A stretch of DNA of 64,000 bases, taken from Protaetiibacter sp. (GTDB lineage: Bacteria; Actinomycetota; Actinomycetes; Actinomycetales; Microbacteriaceae). The stretch covers positions 62,001 to 126,000 of the forward strand of contig JASLGG010000027.1 in assembly GCA_030150265.1 (NCBI GenBank), in the 5' to 3' direction. Positions 33,208-42,146 of the stretch are shown here, piece after piece. Within the stretch, counting starts at the first letter, position 1; each line of letters begins with the position of its first letter. The notes under the pieces are model-generated. The model was not told the origin of the DNA. It saw only the letters and a list, made by a program, of their open reading frames with translations, and searched no databases. The translations under genes and the position numbers were made by a program.

Positions 33208-34245
33208 CTATCGGGGGACATCGGGTCCGAGCGAATCGAGCATCCGCTGCAGCGAGTCGACGCGCTCGGGGGACAGCTCGCCGCGCTCGGCCGCCTCGTT
33301 GAGGGCGCAATCGGGTGCGTCCGCGAGGTGGGTGCAGCCGCGCGGGCAGGCCTCGGCCACGGCCGCCAGGTCCGGGAAGCCGCGCAGAATGTTCGCCGGG
33401 TCGACATGGCCGAGGCCGAAGGAGCGCACCCCGGGCGTGTCGATGATCCAGCCGCCCGTCGGCACCCGCAGCGACACCGTCGAGGAGGAGGTGTGCCGCC
33501 CGCGGCCGGTCACGGCGTTGACGTCGCCCGTGGCCCGCCCCGTGCCGGGCACGAGCTCGTTCACGAGCGTCGACTTGCCGACGCCCGAATGGCCGACCGC
33601 GACCGTGGTATGCCCCGCCAGGAGCGGCGCGAGCTCGTCGACGGGCCAGCGGTCGCGCGCACTGCGCACCACCGGGATGTCGAGACCGGCGAAGTTCGCC
33701 AGGAACGGCTCCGGATCGGCCAGGTCGGTCTTCGTGATGACGAGCAGCGGGTGGATGCCGGCGTCGTAGGCGGCGACGAGGTAGCGGTCGACGAGACGCG
33801 GACGCGGCTCCGGGTTCGCGGCGGCCACTACGATCATGAGCTGGTCGGCGTTCGCCACGATGACGCGCTCGACGGCGTCCGTGTCGTCGGCGCTGCGCCG
33901 CAGCAGCGTCGCGCGCGGCAGCACGCGCACGATGCGCGCGAGGGTGCCCGCCTCGCCCGAGGTGTCGCCCACCACGTCCACCCGGTCGCCCGTCACGATC
34001 GCCTGGTCGCGCAGCTCGCGCGCACGCGTCGCGGTGACCGGATGCTCCTCGGGGGAGTCGGCGTCGATCAGCACGGTGTAGCGGCCGCGGTCGACCGAGA
34101 GCACCTGCCCGGGCGTCGCGTCCTCGTGGCTCGGCCGGATCTTGGTGCGCGGTCGGTTGCCCTTGGGGTTCGGCCGCACCCGCACATCCGACTCGTCCCA
34201 GGCGTCGAAGCCCTCCGGCTCGTCGTCGTCGCTCAGCCAGCTCAC
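33208..34245 (-). CDS. rsgA: Ribosome small-subunit GTPase RsgA
   Basis: Late 30S assembly factor with circularly permuted GTPase motifs. After an OB-fold (to about residue 85) come G4 LLVITKTDL, then the G1 P-loop GHSGVGKSTLVN and G3 DTPGVRSFG. A C-terminal zinc finger follows with ACPRGCTHLADAPDCAL (Cys-x4-Cys-x-His-x6-Cys pattern). 345 residues. GTG start 10 bp after the aroA stop, so it is cotranscribed with aroA. Confidence 0.94.
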   Translation of the reverse strand: MSWLSDDDEPEGFDAWDESDVRVRPNPKGNRPRTKIRPSHEDATPGQVLSVDRGRYTVLIDADSPEEHPVTATRARELRDQAIVTGDRVDVVGDTSGEAGTLARIVRVLPRATLLRRSADDTDAVERVIVANADQLMIVVAAANPEPRPRLVDRYLVAAYDAGIHPLLVITKTDLADPEPFLANFAGLDIPVVRSARDRWPVDELAPLLAGHTTVAVGHSGVGKSTLVNELVPGTGRATGDVNAVTGRGRHTSSSTVSLRVPTGGWIIDTPGVRSFGLGHVDPANILRGFPDLAAVAEACPRGCTHLADAPDCALNEAAERGELSPERVDSLQRMLDSLGPDVPR

Positions 34246-34255
34246 CGTGCGGGCC

Positions 34256-35689
34256 TCACAGCTGCAGCGGCTCCCAGTGCGTCGCGCGCGGGTCGCGGGC
34301 GAGCATCCGGTTCCACAGCTCCGGGAACTCGGGGAGCGTCTTGGCGGTCGTCGCGATGTCGTCCACCGTGACCCCGGGCACCACGAGACCGGCGAGCGCG
34401 CCGGAGGTCGCCATCCGGTGGTCGGCGTACGCCTCCCACGCGCCGCCGTGCAGCGGGCGGGGGCGGATCTCGAGCCCGTCGTCGAGCTCGGTCGCCTCGC
34501 CGCCGAGACGCCCGATCTCGGCCGCGAGCGCCGCGAGCCGGTCGGTCTCGTGGCCGCGCAGGTGGCCGATCCCCGTCACCCGGCTCGGACCGTCGGCGAA
34601 GGCGAGGAGCGTCGCGATGGTCGGCGCGAGCTCGCCGCCGATCGTCAGGTCGAGGTCGGCCGCGTGCACCGTCCCGCCGCCGAGCACGCCCGCGCCGCCG
34701 TCCGCCGTCACCGCGTCGCCGTCGCGCGTCACGGTGGCGCCCAGGCGCGGGAGGATGCGCAGCAGCTCGTCGCCGACCTGCGTGGTCTCGGCGGGCCAGC
34801 CGCCGATCGTCACCGTGCCCCCCGCGAGAAGCGCCGCGCCGAGGAACGGCGCCGCGTTCGACAGGTCCGGCTCGATCGTCGCGTCGAGCGCCCGGATGGG
34901 CTGCGGCGGCACGACCCACACGCCCGGCTCCGGCTCCTCGACCGCGACGCCGCGGGCGGCGAGGCAGGCGATCGTCATCCGGATGTGGGGGAGGCTCGGC
35001 AGCCGCTCCCCGGTGTGTCGCAGCACGAGCCCCTCCGCGAAGCGCGGAGCGGCGAGCAGCAGCCCGGACACGAACTGGCTGGAGGCGGAGGCGTCGATCG
35101 CGAGCTCGCCGCCGCGCACCGATCCGGTGCCGTGCACGGTGAAGGGCATCGTGCCGCGTCCGTCGTCGTCCACCTCGACGCCGAGGCCGCGGAGGGCGTC
35201 GATCGTCACGCGCATCGGGCGCTTGCGGGCGTAGGGGTCGCCGTCGACGCTCGTCGGCCCGAGCGCGAGGGCCGCGACGATCGGCAGGAACCTCATGACG
35301 GTGCCTGCGAGGCCCCCGTCGATCGAGCCGCCGAGCAGCTCGCCCGGCGCGACCCGCAGATCGGGGCCGAACTCGCCCTCGCCCGGGACCTCCGTGATGC
35401 CGACGCCGAGGCCGCGCAGCCCCTCCACCATGAGCGCGGTGTCGCGCGAGCGCAGGGGCCGGCGGAGGGTCGACGGACCGTCGGCGAGGGCCGCGAGCAC
35501 GAGCTCGCGGTTGGTGAGGCTCTTCGAGCCGGGCAGCGTCAGACGCGCGGCGAGCGGACCCGCCGCCACCGGTGCCTGCCAGGGACCGCCGGATGCCGCG
35601 GGGGCGTCGTCGAGCCCGAGCCCGTCGTCCTCCCCGCGCGGCAGCTCGGGGATCAGCTCGTCTCGACCGGAATACCGCAGAACGCCCAT
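34256..35689 (-). CDS. aroA: EPSP synthase
   Basis: 3-phosphoshikimate 1-carboxyvinyltransferase of the shikimate pathway, 477 residues. It has the N-terminal GSKSLTNRELVLAALA, the GLAGTVMRFLP segment, KRPMRVTIDALRGLG, SSQFVSGLLLAAPRF, the catalytic Asp in EPDLSNAAPFLGAALL and YADHRMATSGALAG. About 45 N-terminal residues precede the core. An overlapping frame (34242-35699) is open but carries no family motif. TACCCT lies 9 nt before the ATG with no Shine-Dalgarno. It is divergent from the sigma factor gene. Confidence 0.95.
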   Translation of the reverse strand: MGVLRYSGRDELIPELPRGEDDGLGLDDAPAASGGPWQAPVAAGPLAARLTLPGSKSLTNRELVLAALADGPSTLRRPLRSRDTALMVEGLRGLGVGITEVPGEGEFGPDLRVAPGELLGGSIDGGLAGTVMRFLPIVAALALGPTSVDGDPYARKRPMRVTIDALRGLGVEVDDDGRGTMPFTVHGTGSVRGGELAIDASASSQFVSGLLLAAPRFAEGLVLRHTGERLPSLPHIRMTIACLAARGVAVEEPEPGVWVVPPQPIRALDATIEPDLSNAAPFLGAALLAGGTVTIGGWPAETTQVGDELLRILPRLGATVTRDGDAVTADGGAGVLGGGTVHAADLDLTIGGELAPTIATLLAFADGPSRVTGIGHLRGHETDRLAALAAEIGRLGGEATELDDGLEIRPRPLHGGAWEAYADHRMATSGALAGLVVPGVTVDDIATTAKTLPEFPELWNRMLARDPRATHWEPLQL

Positions 35690-35804
35690 CGGTTGTCAAG
35701 GGTAGTGCCCCTGCGGGGCGGGAGGGAGCGAGCGATGCCGGTGCTCGAGGCGACGGCGGTGCTCTCGGCGACGGAGGAGCCGGGAGAGCCGCGGCGGGTC
35801 GGCA

Positions 35805-35810
35805 TAGACT
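35805..35810 (+). promoter_or_regulatory. Candidate -10 before the inner start of the sigma factor
   Basis: TAGACT is 8 nt before ATG 35819, and no Shine-Dalgarno precedes that ATG. The upstream in-frame ATG 35735 has GGAGGGAG instead, so two forms of the protein are possible. Confidence 0.4.
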
Positions 35811-35818
35811 CGACGCCG

Positions 35819-36454
35819 ATGGCTGACAGCGCGCGCCCCGAGCCCACCCCCGACCAGCTGCCCCCCGCCGAGCTGCGGAGGCTCTTCGCCGAGCAGGCGA
35901 TCCCCTTCATGGACCAGCTCTACGCGGCGGCGATGCGGATGACCCGCAACCCCGCCGACGCGGGCGACCTGGTGCAGGAGACCTACACCAAGGCGTTCGC
36001 GGCCTTCGCGGGGTTCGAGCAGGGCACCAACCTCAAGGCGTGGCTGTACCGCATCCTCACCAACACCTACATCAACAGCTACCGCAAGAACCAGCGCAAC
36101 CCCTACCAGGGAACCCTCGACGAGCTCGAGGACTGGCAGCTCGGATCGGCGGAGTCCCTCACCCAGGGGCGCACCACCCGATCCGCCGAGGCCGAGGCGA
36201 TCGACCACCTCCCCGACAGCGATGTCAAGGAGGCCCTGCAGTCGATTCCCGAGGACTTCCGTCTCGCCGTGTACCTCGCCGACGTCGAGGGGTTCTCCTA
36301 CCAGGAGATCGCGGACATCATGAAGACACCCGTCGGCACCGTCATGAGCCGACTCCACCGCGGACGCCGCCTGCTGCGCGAGCGTCTCGCCGACTACGCC
36401 CGGGAGCGCGGGTTCACCGCCGCGGGCACCACAGCACCCGGGAGCACGAGATGA
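35819..36454 (+). CDS. sigH: ECF sigma factor, SigH/SigR type
   Basis: RNA polymerase sigma factor of about 211 residues for thiol-oxidative and heat stress. Region 2 is MTRNPADAGDLVQETYTKAFAAF with LKAWLYRILTNTYINSYRKNQR, as in SigR. Region 4 is FRLAVYLADVEGFSYQEIADIMKTPVGTVMSRLHRGR. ATG 35819 gives the family's normal length. ATG 35735, with a strong GGAGGG, would add 28 residues; Streptomyces SigR has a comparable longer, unstable form. The stop overlaps the start of the zinc anti-sigma factor gene. Confidence 0.92.
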   Translation: MADSARPEPTPDQLPPAELRRLFAEQAIPFMDQLYAAAMRMTRNPADAGDLVQETYTKAFAAFAGFEQGTNLKAWLYRILTNTYINSYRKNQRNPYQGTLDELEDWQLGSAESLTQGRTTRSAEAEAIDHLPDSDVKEALQSIPEDFRLAVYLADVEGFSYQEIADIMKTPVGTVMSRLHRGRRLLRERLADYARERGFTAAGTTAPGSTR

Positions 36455-36678
36455 CCGATTGCGGCTGCGACAAGGCCAAGGCCGAGCTCGAGGAGTTCCT
36501 CCACCGCGAGCTCTCGGAGCACGACCTGCAGGACATCCAGGAGCATCTCGACGGCTGCGTGGACTGCTCCACGGAGCACCTCGTGGGGTTGACGCTCATC
36601 CAGAAGGTGCAGCGCGCCTGCCAGGAGAAGGCTCCCGACGAGCTGCGCGCCTCGATCCTGGCCTCGCTCGACGCCTGA
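36451..36678 (+). CDS. rsrA: Zinc-binding anti-sigma factor, RsrA/RshA type
   Basis: A 75-residue ZAS protein that holds the sigma factor inactive until its thiols are oxidised. The motif HLDGCVDCS gives His-x3-Cys-x2-Cys, with two more Cys at positions 4 and 6 (DCGCD) and one later (RACQEK). RsrA is about 105 residues; this is a short version. It overlaps the sigma gene by 4 bp (ATGA). Oxidation forming a disulfide and releasing zinc would free the sigma factor, as known for RsrA. Confidence 0.88.
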   Translation: MTDCGCDKAKAELEEFLHRELSEHDLQDIQEHLDGCVDCSTEHLVGLTLIQKVQRACQEKAPDELRASILASLDA

Positions 36679-36688
36679 GGTCACTCTC

Positions 36689-36771
36689 CGCTGGTTGAGT
36701 AGCGGCTCGCCGCAGGCGACACGCTACTCAACCAGCGATTGTCTACAGACTCAACCAGCGGTTGTCTACAG
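36689..36771. repeat. REP-like inverted repeat with tandem half-copies
   Basis: CGCTGGTTGAGTAGCG (36689-36704) is perfectly inverted at 36722-36737, and the 17-nt loop itself contains TCGCC-GCA-GGCGA. The right arm is then partly repeated: a 22-bp unit at 36727-36748 recurs at 36750-36771 with one mismatch. The last copy runs into the stop codon of kgd (36766-36768). Elements built on TTGAGTAG...CTACTCAA are familiar as dispersed repeats in Microbacteriaceae (recollection, not searched). It may also terminate both convergent genes. Confidence 0.7.
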
Positions 36772-39700
36772 CTCCAGCGCCGCGGCGATGAGCGCCGTCT
36801 GCTCGGCTGCGCTGCGCTTCGACGAGCCCGTCGCGGGCGACGCGGAGGCGGCACGCGAGGAGACCCGCAGCTCGCGCCCCCCGAGCTGCGGCGCGAGCTC
36901 GATGGCCAGGAACGGCCAGGCGCCCTGGTTCTCCGGCTCCTCCTGCACCCACATGAGCTCGGCATCCGGATAGCGCGCGAGCACGCGCTGCAGCTCGGCG
37001 GTCGGCAGCGGGTAGTACTGCTCGAGCCGGACGAGAGCGAAGGCGCCCGCATCCGCGCGCTTCTCCACCTCGCCCAGCAGGTCGTAGTGGATCTTGCCGG
37101 CATGCAGCAGCACGCGCTTGACCGTGGAGCGGTCCTGGATGCGTGCGTCGTCGATCACCGGCTCGAAGCGACCCTGCGTGAAGTCCGCCACCTCGCTCGT
37201 GGCGCCGCGGAGGCGCAGCATCGACTTCGGGGTGAAGACGATGAGCGGGCGTCGCGGTCGCGCGTACGCCTGGCGGCGCAGCAGGTGGAAGTACGACGCG
37301 GGCGTCGAGGGACGCGCGATCGTCATGTTGTCCTCCGCCGCGAGCTGCAGGTAGCGCTCGATGCGCGCCGAGGAGTGGTCGGGGCCCTGCCCCTCGTAGC
37401 CGTGGGGGAGCAGCATGACGACGCTGGAGCGCTGACCCCACTTCTGCTCGGCCGAGGAGATGAACTCGTCGATGACGGTCTGGGCGCCGTTCGCGAAGTC
37501 GCCGAACTGCGCCTCCCACAGCACGAGCGCGTCGGGCCGCTCGACCGAGTAGCCGTACTCGAAGGCGAGCGCCGCGTACTCCGAGAGCAGCGAGTCGTAG
37601 ATCGCGAAGCGCGCCTGGTTCTCGGCGAGGTTGCCGAGCGGCAGCCACTCCTGGCCGTTCTCGCGGTCGTGGAACACGGCGTGACGCGACACGAAGGTGC
37701 CGCGGCGCGCATCCTGGCCGACGAGACGCACCGGGGTGCCCTCGAGCAGGAGCGAGCCCAGTGCGAGCAGCTCGCCGAAGCCCCAGTCGATGGAGCCGTT
37801 GCGGCTCATGTCGAAGCGCTTCTTGAGGAGCTGCTGGAGCTTCGGATGCACGGCGAAGCCCGCGGGCGGGTTGTCGTGCGCGTCGCCGATCAGGTCGACG
37901 ACCGCCGGGTCGACGCCCGTCGATGCGGGCTCGCCCACCGCGTCGTCGTCGCGCTGCTGCGACACCGGACGCTCGAGGTCGGCGATCGGGTTCTGGTCGT
38001 GGGCGATCACCGGGATGGAGCCCGTCTGCGCGGCGTGCGTCTCGGCGAAGGCGCGCTCGAGGCGGTCCTGGAAGTCGCGCTGCGCCTGCTCGAACTCCTC
38101 CTGCGTGATGTCGCCGCGGCCGACGAGCGCCTCCGTGTAGAGGGTGCGGACGCTGCGCTTCGCCTCGATGAGGTTGTACATGAGCGGCTGCGTCATCGAC
38201 GGGTCGTCGCCCTCGTTGTGCCCGCGGCGGCGGTAGCAGACGAGGTCGATCACGACGTCGCCCTTGAACTGCTGGCGGTACGCGAAGGCGTGCTCCGCGA
38301 CGCGCACCACGGCCTCCGGGTCGTCGCCGTTCACGTGGAAGACGGGCGCCTGGATGGTCTTGGCGACGTCCGTGGAGTACACGGAGCTGCGCGCATCCTG
38401 CGGCGTGGTCGTGAAGCCGACCTGGTTGTTGATGACGACGTGGATGGTGCCGCCGGTCTTGTAGGCCCGCAGCTGGGACATCTGCAGCGTCTCGATCACG
38501 ACGCCCTGGCCGGCCATCGACGCGTCGCCGTGCACGAGGATCGGGAGGGTGCCGTACTGCCCGTCGCTCGTGCGGTCCTGCTTGGCCCGCACGATGCCCT
38601 CGAGCACGCCGTTGACGGCCTCGAGGTGCGAGGGGTTCGCGGCGAGGTAGACCGGCACCTCCTTGCCGCTCATCGCGGTGAAGGTGCCCTCGGTGCCGAG
38701 GTGGTACTTGACGTCGCCGGAGCCCTGCACCGACTTCGGGTCCTGGGTGCCCTCGAACTCGCGGAAGACCTGTCCGTAGGTCTTGCCGGCGATGTTGGTG
38801 AGCACGTTGAGCCGGCCGCGGTGCGCCATGCCGATCGCGACCTCGTCGAGCCCCGCCTCGGCGGCCCCCTGGAGGATCTCGTCGAGCAGGGCGATGGTCG
38901 ACTCGCCGCCCTCGAGGCTGAAGCGCTTCTGGCCGACGTACTTCGTCTGCAGGAAGGTCTCGAAGGCCTCGGCCTCGTTGAGCTTGCCGAGGATGCGCAG
39001 CTGCTCGTCGTGGGTGGGCTTCACATACGGCGTCTCGAGCCGCGCCTGGAACCAGGCGCGCTGCGCCGGGTCCTGGATGTGCATGTACTCGATGCCGACC
39101 GTGCGGCAGTAGGAGTCGCGCAGCACGCCGAGCACCTCGCGCAGCTGCATGGTGCGCTTGCCGCCGAATCCGCCGGTGACGAACTCGCGGTCGAGGTCCC
39201 AGAAGGTGAGGCCGTGGCTCGCGATGTCGAGGTCGGGGTGGCGACGCTGACGGTACTCGAGCGGGTCGATGTCGGCCATGAGGTGGCCGCGCACGCGGAA
39301 GGCGTTGATGAGCTCCTGGACGCGCGAGGTCTTGCTGATGCGCTCCGAGAGGTCGACGTTGATGTCCTCGGCCCAGTGGATCGGGTCGTAGGGGATGCGC
39401 AGGGCGGCGAAGATGTCCTCGTAGAAGCCGCGCTGCCCGATGAGCAGCTCGTGGATCTTCTTGAGGAACTCGCCCGAGCCCGCGCCCTGGATGACGCGGT
39501 GGTCGTAGGTGCTCGTGAGCGTGATGGTCTTGCCGATGCCCATCTCGACGAGCGTCTTCGGGGAGGAGCCCTGGAACGCCGCGGGATACTCGAGGGCGCC
39601 CGCGCCCACGATGCAGCCCTGGCCGCGCATGAGACGCGGCACCGAGTGCTCGGTGCCGATGCCGCCGGGGTTGGTGAGCGAGATCGTGACGCCCTGGAAG

Positions 39701-40527
39701 TCGGCTGCCGTGAGCTTGTTCGCGCGGGCGCGGGCCACGACGTCCTCGTAGGCGGCGAGGAACTCCGCGAAGTTCATGGTGTCGGCGCGCTTGATGCCCG
39801 GCACGAGCAGCGAGCGGGTGCCGTCGGGCTTCGGGAGGTCGATCGCGATGCCGAGCGTCACGTGCGCGGGTGCGACGACCGTGGGCTTGCCGTCGTCCTC
39901 GCGGTAGAAGACGTTCTGGCTCGGGAACTCCTTGAGCGTCTGCACCATCGCCCACGCGATGAGGTGCGTGAACGACACCTTGCCGCCGCGCGCCCGGCGC
40001 AGGTGGTTGTTGATGACGATGCGGTTGTCGATCATGAGCTTCGCCGGCACCGTGCGCACGCTCGTGGCGGTCGGCACCGTGAGGCTCTGGTCCATGTTGG
40101 TCGAGAGGGTCTTCGCCATGCCCTTCAGCACGGTGACCGACTCCTCGGGCTCCGCCTGCTCGACCTCGGCGACCGGCGTGGAGGCGGTGGTCGGCGCCTC
40201 GGCGGGGATCGGCTGCGGCTTGGCGGGCGCGGAGGTGGTGCGCGCGATGGGGGTCGTCGGGGGAGCGCTGTCGGTCGAGGGCTCCGGCGCGGTCGGCTCC
40301 GGCGGGGGGGTCACGCTGTCGGCGGGCGATCCCACGATCGGGATCGCGGAGGTGGGGGTGGGGTCGTCGACGGGGCGGTAGGACTCGAGGATCGGCCACC
40401 AGCTGCGGTCGACCGACTCCTTGTCCACGAGGTACCGCTCGTACATCTCGTCGACGAGCCATTCGTTGGCTCCGAACTCTCCCGAGGCGCCTTCCTCGGG
40501 CGTCACTCCGGTGACGGGGTTGGACAC
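36766..40527 (-). CDS. kgd: Fused 2-oxoglutarate dehydrogenase E2-E1 / decarboxylase (Kgd, OdhA)
   Basis: A 1253-residue multifunctional enzyme. Residues 1-45 are the E1 N-terminal helix (FGANEWLVDEMYERYLVD). A Pro/Ala-rich linker to about 125 is followed by an E2 acyltransferase core with TLTSTYDHRVIQGA (His and Asp catalytic) but no lipoyl domain. E1 follows: IGMAHRGRLNVLTNI, ILVHGDASMAGQG and VINNQVGFTT (thiamine-PP site), then the transketolase-type C-terminal domain (LLPHGYEGQGPDHSSARIER). This is the actinobacterial layout, which works with lipoylated SucB in a mixed complex. GTG start. It is convergent with the anti-sigma gene, with a repeat between them. Confidence 0.95.
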   Translation of the reverse strand: MSNPVTGVTPEEGASGEFGANEWLVDEMYERYLVDKESVDRSWWPILESYRPVDDPTPTSAIPIVGSPADSVTPPPEPTAPEPSTDSAPPTTPIARTTSAPAKPQPIPAEAPTTASTPVAEVEQAEPEESVTVLKGMAKTLSTNMDQSLTVPTATSVRTVPAKLMIDNRIVINNHLRRARGGKVSFTHLIAWAMVQTLKEFPSQNVFYREDDGKPTVVAPAHVTLGIAIDLPKPDGTRSLLVPGIKRADTMNFAEFLAAYEDVVARARANKLTAADFQGVTISLTNPGGIGTEHSVPRLMRGQGCIVGAGALEYPAAFQGSSPKTLVEMGIGKTITLTSTYDHRVIQGAGSGEFLKKIHELLIGQRGFYEDIFAALRIPYDPIHWAEDINVDLSERISKTSRVQELINAFRVRGHLMADIDPLEYRQRRHPDLDIASHGLTFWDLDREFVTGGFGGKRTMQLREVLGVLRDSYCRTVGIEYMHIQDPAQRAWFQARLETPYVKPTHDEQLRILGKLNEAEAFETFLQTKYVGQKRFSLEGGESTIALLDEILQGAAEAGLDEVAIGMAHRGRLNVLTNIAGKTYGQVFREFEGTQDPKSVQGSGDVKYHLGTEGTFTAMSGKEVPVYLAANPSHLEAVNGVLEGIVRAKQDRTSDGQYGTLPILVHGDASMAGQGVVIETLQMSQLRAYKTGGTIHVVINNQVGFTTTPQDARSSVYSTDVAKTIQAPVFHVNGDDPEAVVRVAEHAFAYRQQFKGDVVIDLVCYRRRGHNEGDDPSMTQPLMYNLIEAKRSVRTLYTEALVGRGDITQEEFEQAQRDFQDRLERAFAETHAAQTGSIPVIAHDQNPIADLERPVSQQRDDDAVGEPASTGVDPAVVDLIGDAHDNPPAGFAVHPKLQQLLKKRFDMSRNGSIDWGFGELLALGSLLLEGTPVRLVGQDARRGTFVSRHAVFHDRENGQEWLPLGNLAENQARFAIYDSLLSEYAALAFEYGYSVERPDALVLWEAQFGDFANGAQTVIDEFISSAEQKWGQRSSVVMLLPHGYEGQGPDHSSARIERYLQLAAEDNMTIARPSTPASYFHLLRRQAYARPRRPLIVFTPKSMLRLRGATSEVADFTQGRFEPVIDDARIQDRSTVKRVLLHAGKIHYDLLGEVEKRADAGAFALVRLEQYYPLPTAELQRVLARYPDAELMWVQEEPENQGAWPFLAIELAPQLGGRELRVSSRAASASPATGSSKRSAAEQTALIAAALEL

Positions 40528-40690
40528 AGCCGACCGCCTACTCTCACTACTCGCCGGTGCCAGGGACCCGGCTGATCCCCGCTGGTCACACCACCGTCAA
40601 GCCTAACGTGAGCCGAGCGGTGACGCGGACCCGGCCCGGGGTGTCCGGGAAGCTCCCAGACTCGGCTGTGCGCACGCCTCTCTCACGTCC

Positions 40691-40696
40691 TACCGT
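40691..40696 (+). promoter_or_regulatory. Leaderless -10 of guaB1
   Basis: TACCGT is followed by exactly 6 nt (GGTCTC) and the ATG. No Shine-Dalgarno is present. The divergent kgd promoter must lie in the same 175-bp gap (40528-40702); a TAGGCG is 7 nt before its GTG. Confidence 0.55.
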
Positions 40697-40702
40697 GGTC
40701 TC

Positions 40703-42142
40703 ATGCGCTTCACGGGGCAGGTGCCCGCCCATGACCTCACGTACTCCGACGTCTTCCTCGTGCCGAGCCGATCCGGCGTCACGAGCCGCCTTTCGGTCGA
40801 CCTCGCCCCGACCGACGGCACGGGTGCCACGATCCCGATCGTCTCCGCCAACATGAACTCGGTGACGGGCCCTCGGCTCGCGTCGGTGCTGGCTCGACGC
40901 GGCGGGCTCGGCGTGCTGCCGCAGGACCTTCCGCTGCAGGAGCTCGCGGCCGCGATCCGCTGGGTCAAGGAGCAGCCGGTCGGCTGGGATGCCCCCATCG
41001 AGTTCGCGGCGGATGCGACGGTCGCCGAGGCGCGCCGGGTGGTGCCCGCGGCGGGTGCCGAGCTCCTCGTGGTGCGCGATGCCGACGGCGACGAGGCCGG
41101 ATGCGTGCCCGCCGCCCGTCTCGCGACCGCGCTCCCGGACGCCCGGCTCGGCGACCTCGTCCACGGCGAGGCGACCTCCCTCGACGCCGACGATCTCACC
41201 GGCCCCCGTGCCGCGTTCGACCTGCTCGTCGACGCGGGCATCGACGCGGCGCTCGTGCGCCACCACGGCCGGATCGTGGGCGCCGTCACCCGGCGCAGCG
41301 CCCTGCGCTCGACCCTCTACCGCCCCGCCGTCGACGCGAGCGGACGCCTGCGGGTCGCCGCCGCCGTCGGCATCAACGGCGACGTCGCCGCGAAGGCACG
41401 GGCGCTCGCCGAGGCCGGCGTCGACGTGCTCGTCGTCGACACCGCGCACGGCCACCAGGAGGGGATGCTCGCGGCCCTCCGCACCGTCTCCGGCCTCGGC
41501 CTGGGGCTCCCCGTCGCGGCGGGCAACGTCGTGACCTCCGACGGGGTGCGCGACCTCGTCGCGGCGGGCGCCTCCATCCTCAAGGTCGGCGTCGGTCCCG
41601 GCGCCATGTGCACGACGCGCATGATGACGGCGGTCGGCCGCCCGCAGTTCTCCGCCGTGCTCGAGACCGCGGCGACAGCCCGCGAGCTCGGCGCCCACGT
41701 GTGGGCGGACGGCGGGGTGCGCTACCCGCGCGACGTGGCGCTCGCGCTCGCGGCGGGTGCCGCATCCGTCATGATCGGCTCGTGGTTCGCGGGCACCGTC
41801 GAGGCGCCGGGCCTGCTGGAGTCGGATGCCGACGGCCGCCTCTACAAGGAGAGCTGGGGCATGGCCTCGACGAAGGCCGTGCAGGAGCGCTTCGGCCGCC
41901 TCGACCCCTACGAGCTGGCCCGCAAGGAGCTCTTCGCCGAGGGCATCTCGAGCTCGCGGATCTACCTCGACCCGAACCGCCCCTCCGTCGAGGACCTGCT
42001 CGACATGATCACCTCGGGCGTGCGGAGCTCCTTCACCTACGCGGGCGCCGCGTCGCTGCCCGAGTTCCACGACCGCGCGGTGGTCGGCTTCCAGTCGGCG
42101 GCAGGCTACGAGGAGGGCAAGGCGCTCCCCGTGTCCTGGTGA
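40703..42142 (+). CDS. guaB1: GuaB1 family IMPDH/GMP reductase-related protein
   Basis: A 479-residue barrel enzyme. LTYSDVFLVPSRS and IVSANMNSVTG open the fold. A CBS pair is inserted at about residues 95-210. The catalytic Cys loop is VGPGAMCTTR, followed by WADGGVRYPRDVALALAAGA and the flap region YKESWGMAS. The family was long listed as IMP dehydrogenase-related; mycobacterial GuaB1 has been reported to be a GMP reductase, so purine salvage from GMP to IMP is the better guess. 479 residues with CBS domains is normal for GuaB1. Confidence 0.88.
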   Translation: MRFTGQVPAHDLTYSDVFLVPSRSGVTSRLSVDLAPTDGTGATIPIVSANMNSVTGPRLASVLARRGGLGVLPQDLPLQELAAAIRWVKEQPVGWDAPIEFAADATVAEARRVVPAAGAELLVVRDADGDEAGCVPAARLATALPDARLGDLVHGEATSLDADDLTGPRAAFDLLVDAGIDAALVRHHGRIVGAVTRRSALRSTLYRPAVDASGRLRVAAAVGINGDVAAKARALAEAGVDVLVVDTAHGHQEGMLAALRTVSGLGLGLPVAAGNVVTSDGVRDLVAAGASILKVGVGPGAMCTTRMMTAVGRPQFSAVLETAATARELGAHVWADGGVRYPRDVALALAAGAASVMIGSWFAGTVEAPGLLESDADGRLYKESWGMASTKAVQERFGRLDPYELARKELFAEGISSSRIYLDPNRPSVEDLLDMITSGVRSSFTYAGAASLPEFHDRAVVGFQSAAGYEEGKALPVSW

Positions 42143-42146
42143 GGGC

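Noticed and set aside
34242..35699. Second long frame over aroA
   Set aside because: The translation is Arg/Ala-rich without EPSP synthase motifs; 34256-35689 has them all.
36743..40462. 1239-codon open frame on the same strand as kgd
   Set aside because: It is a +1 shadow of kgd with an Arg/Pro/His-rich translation and no domain. The kgd frame carries all E1/E2 motifs.
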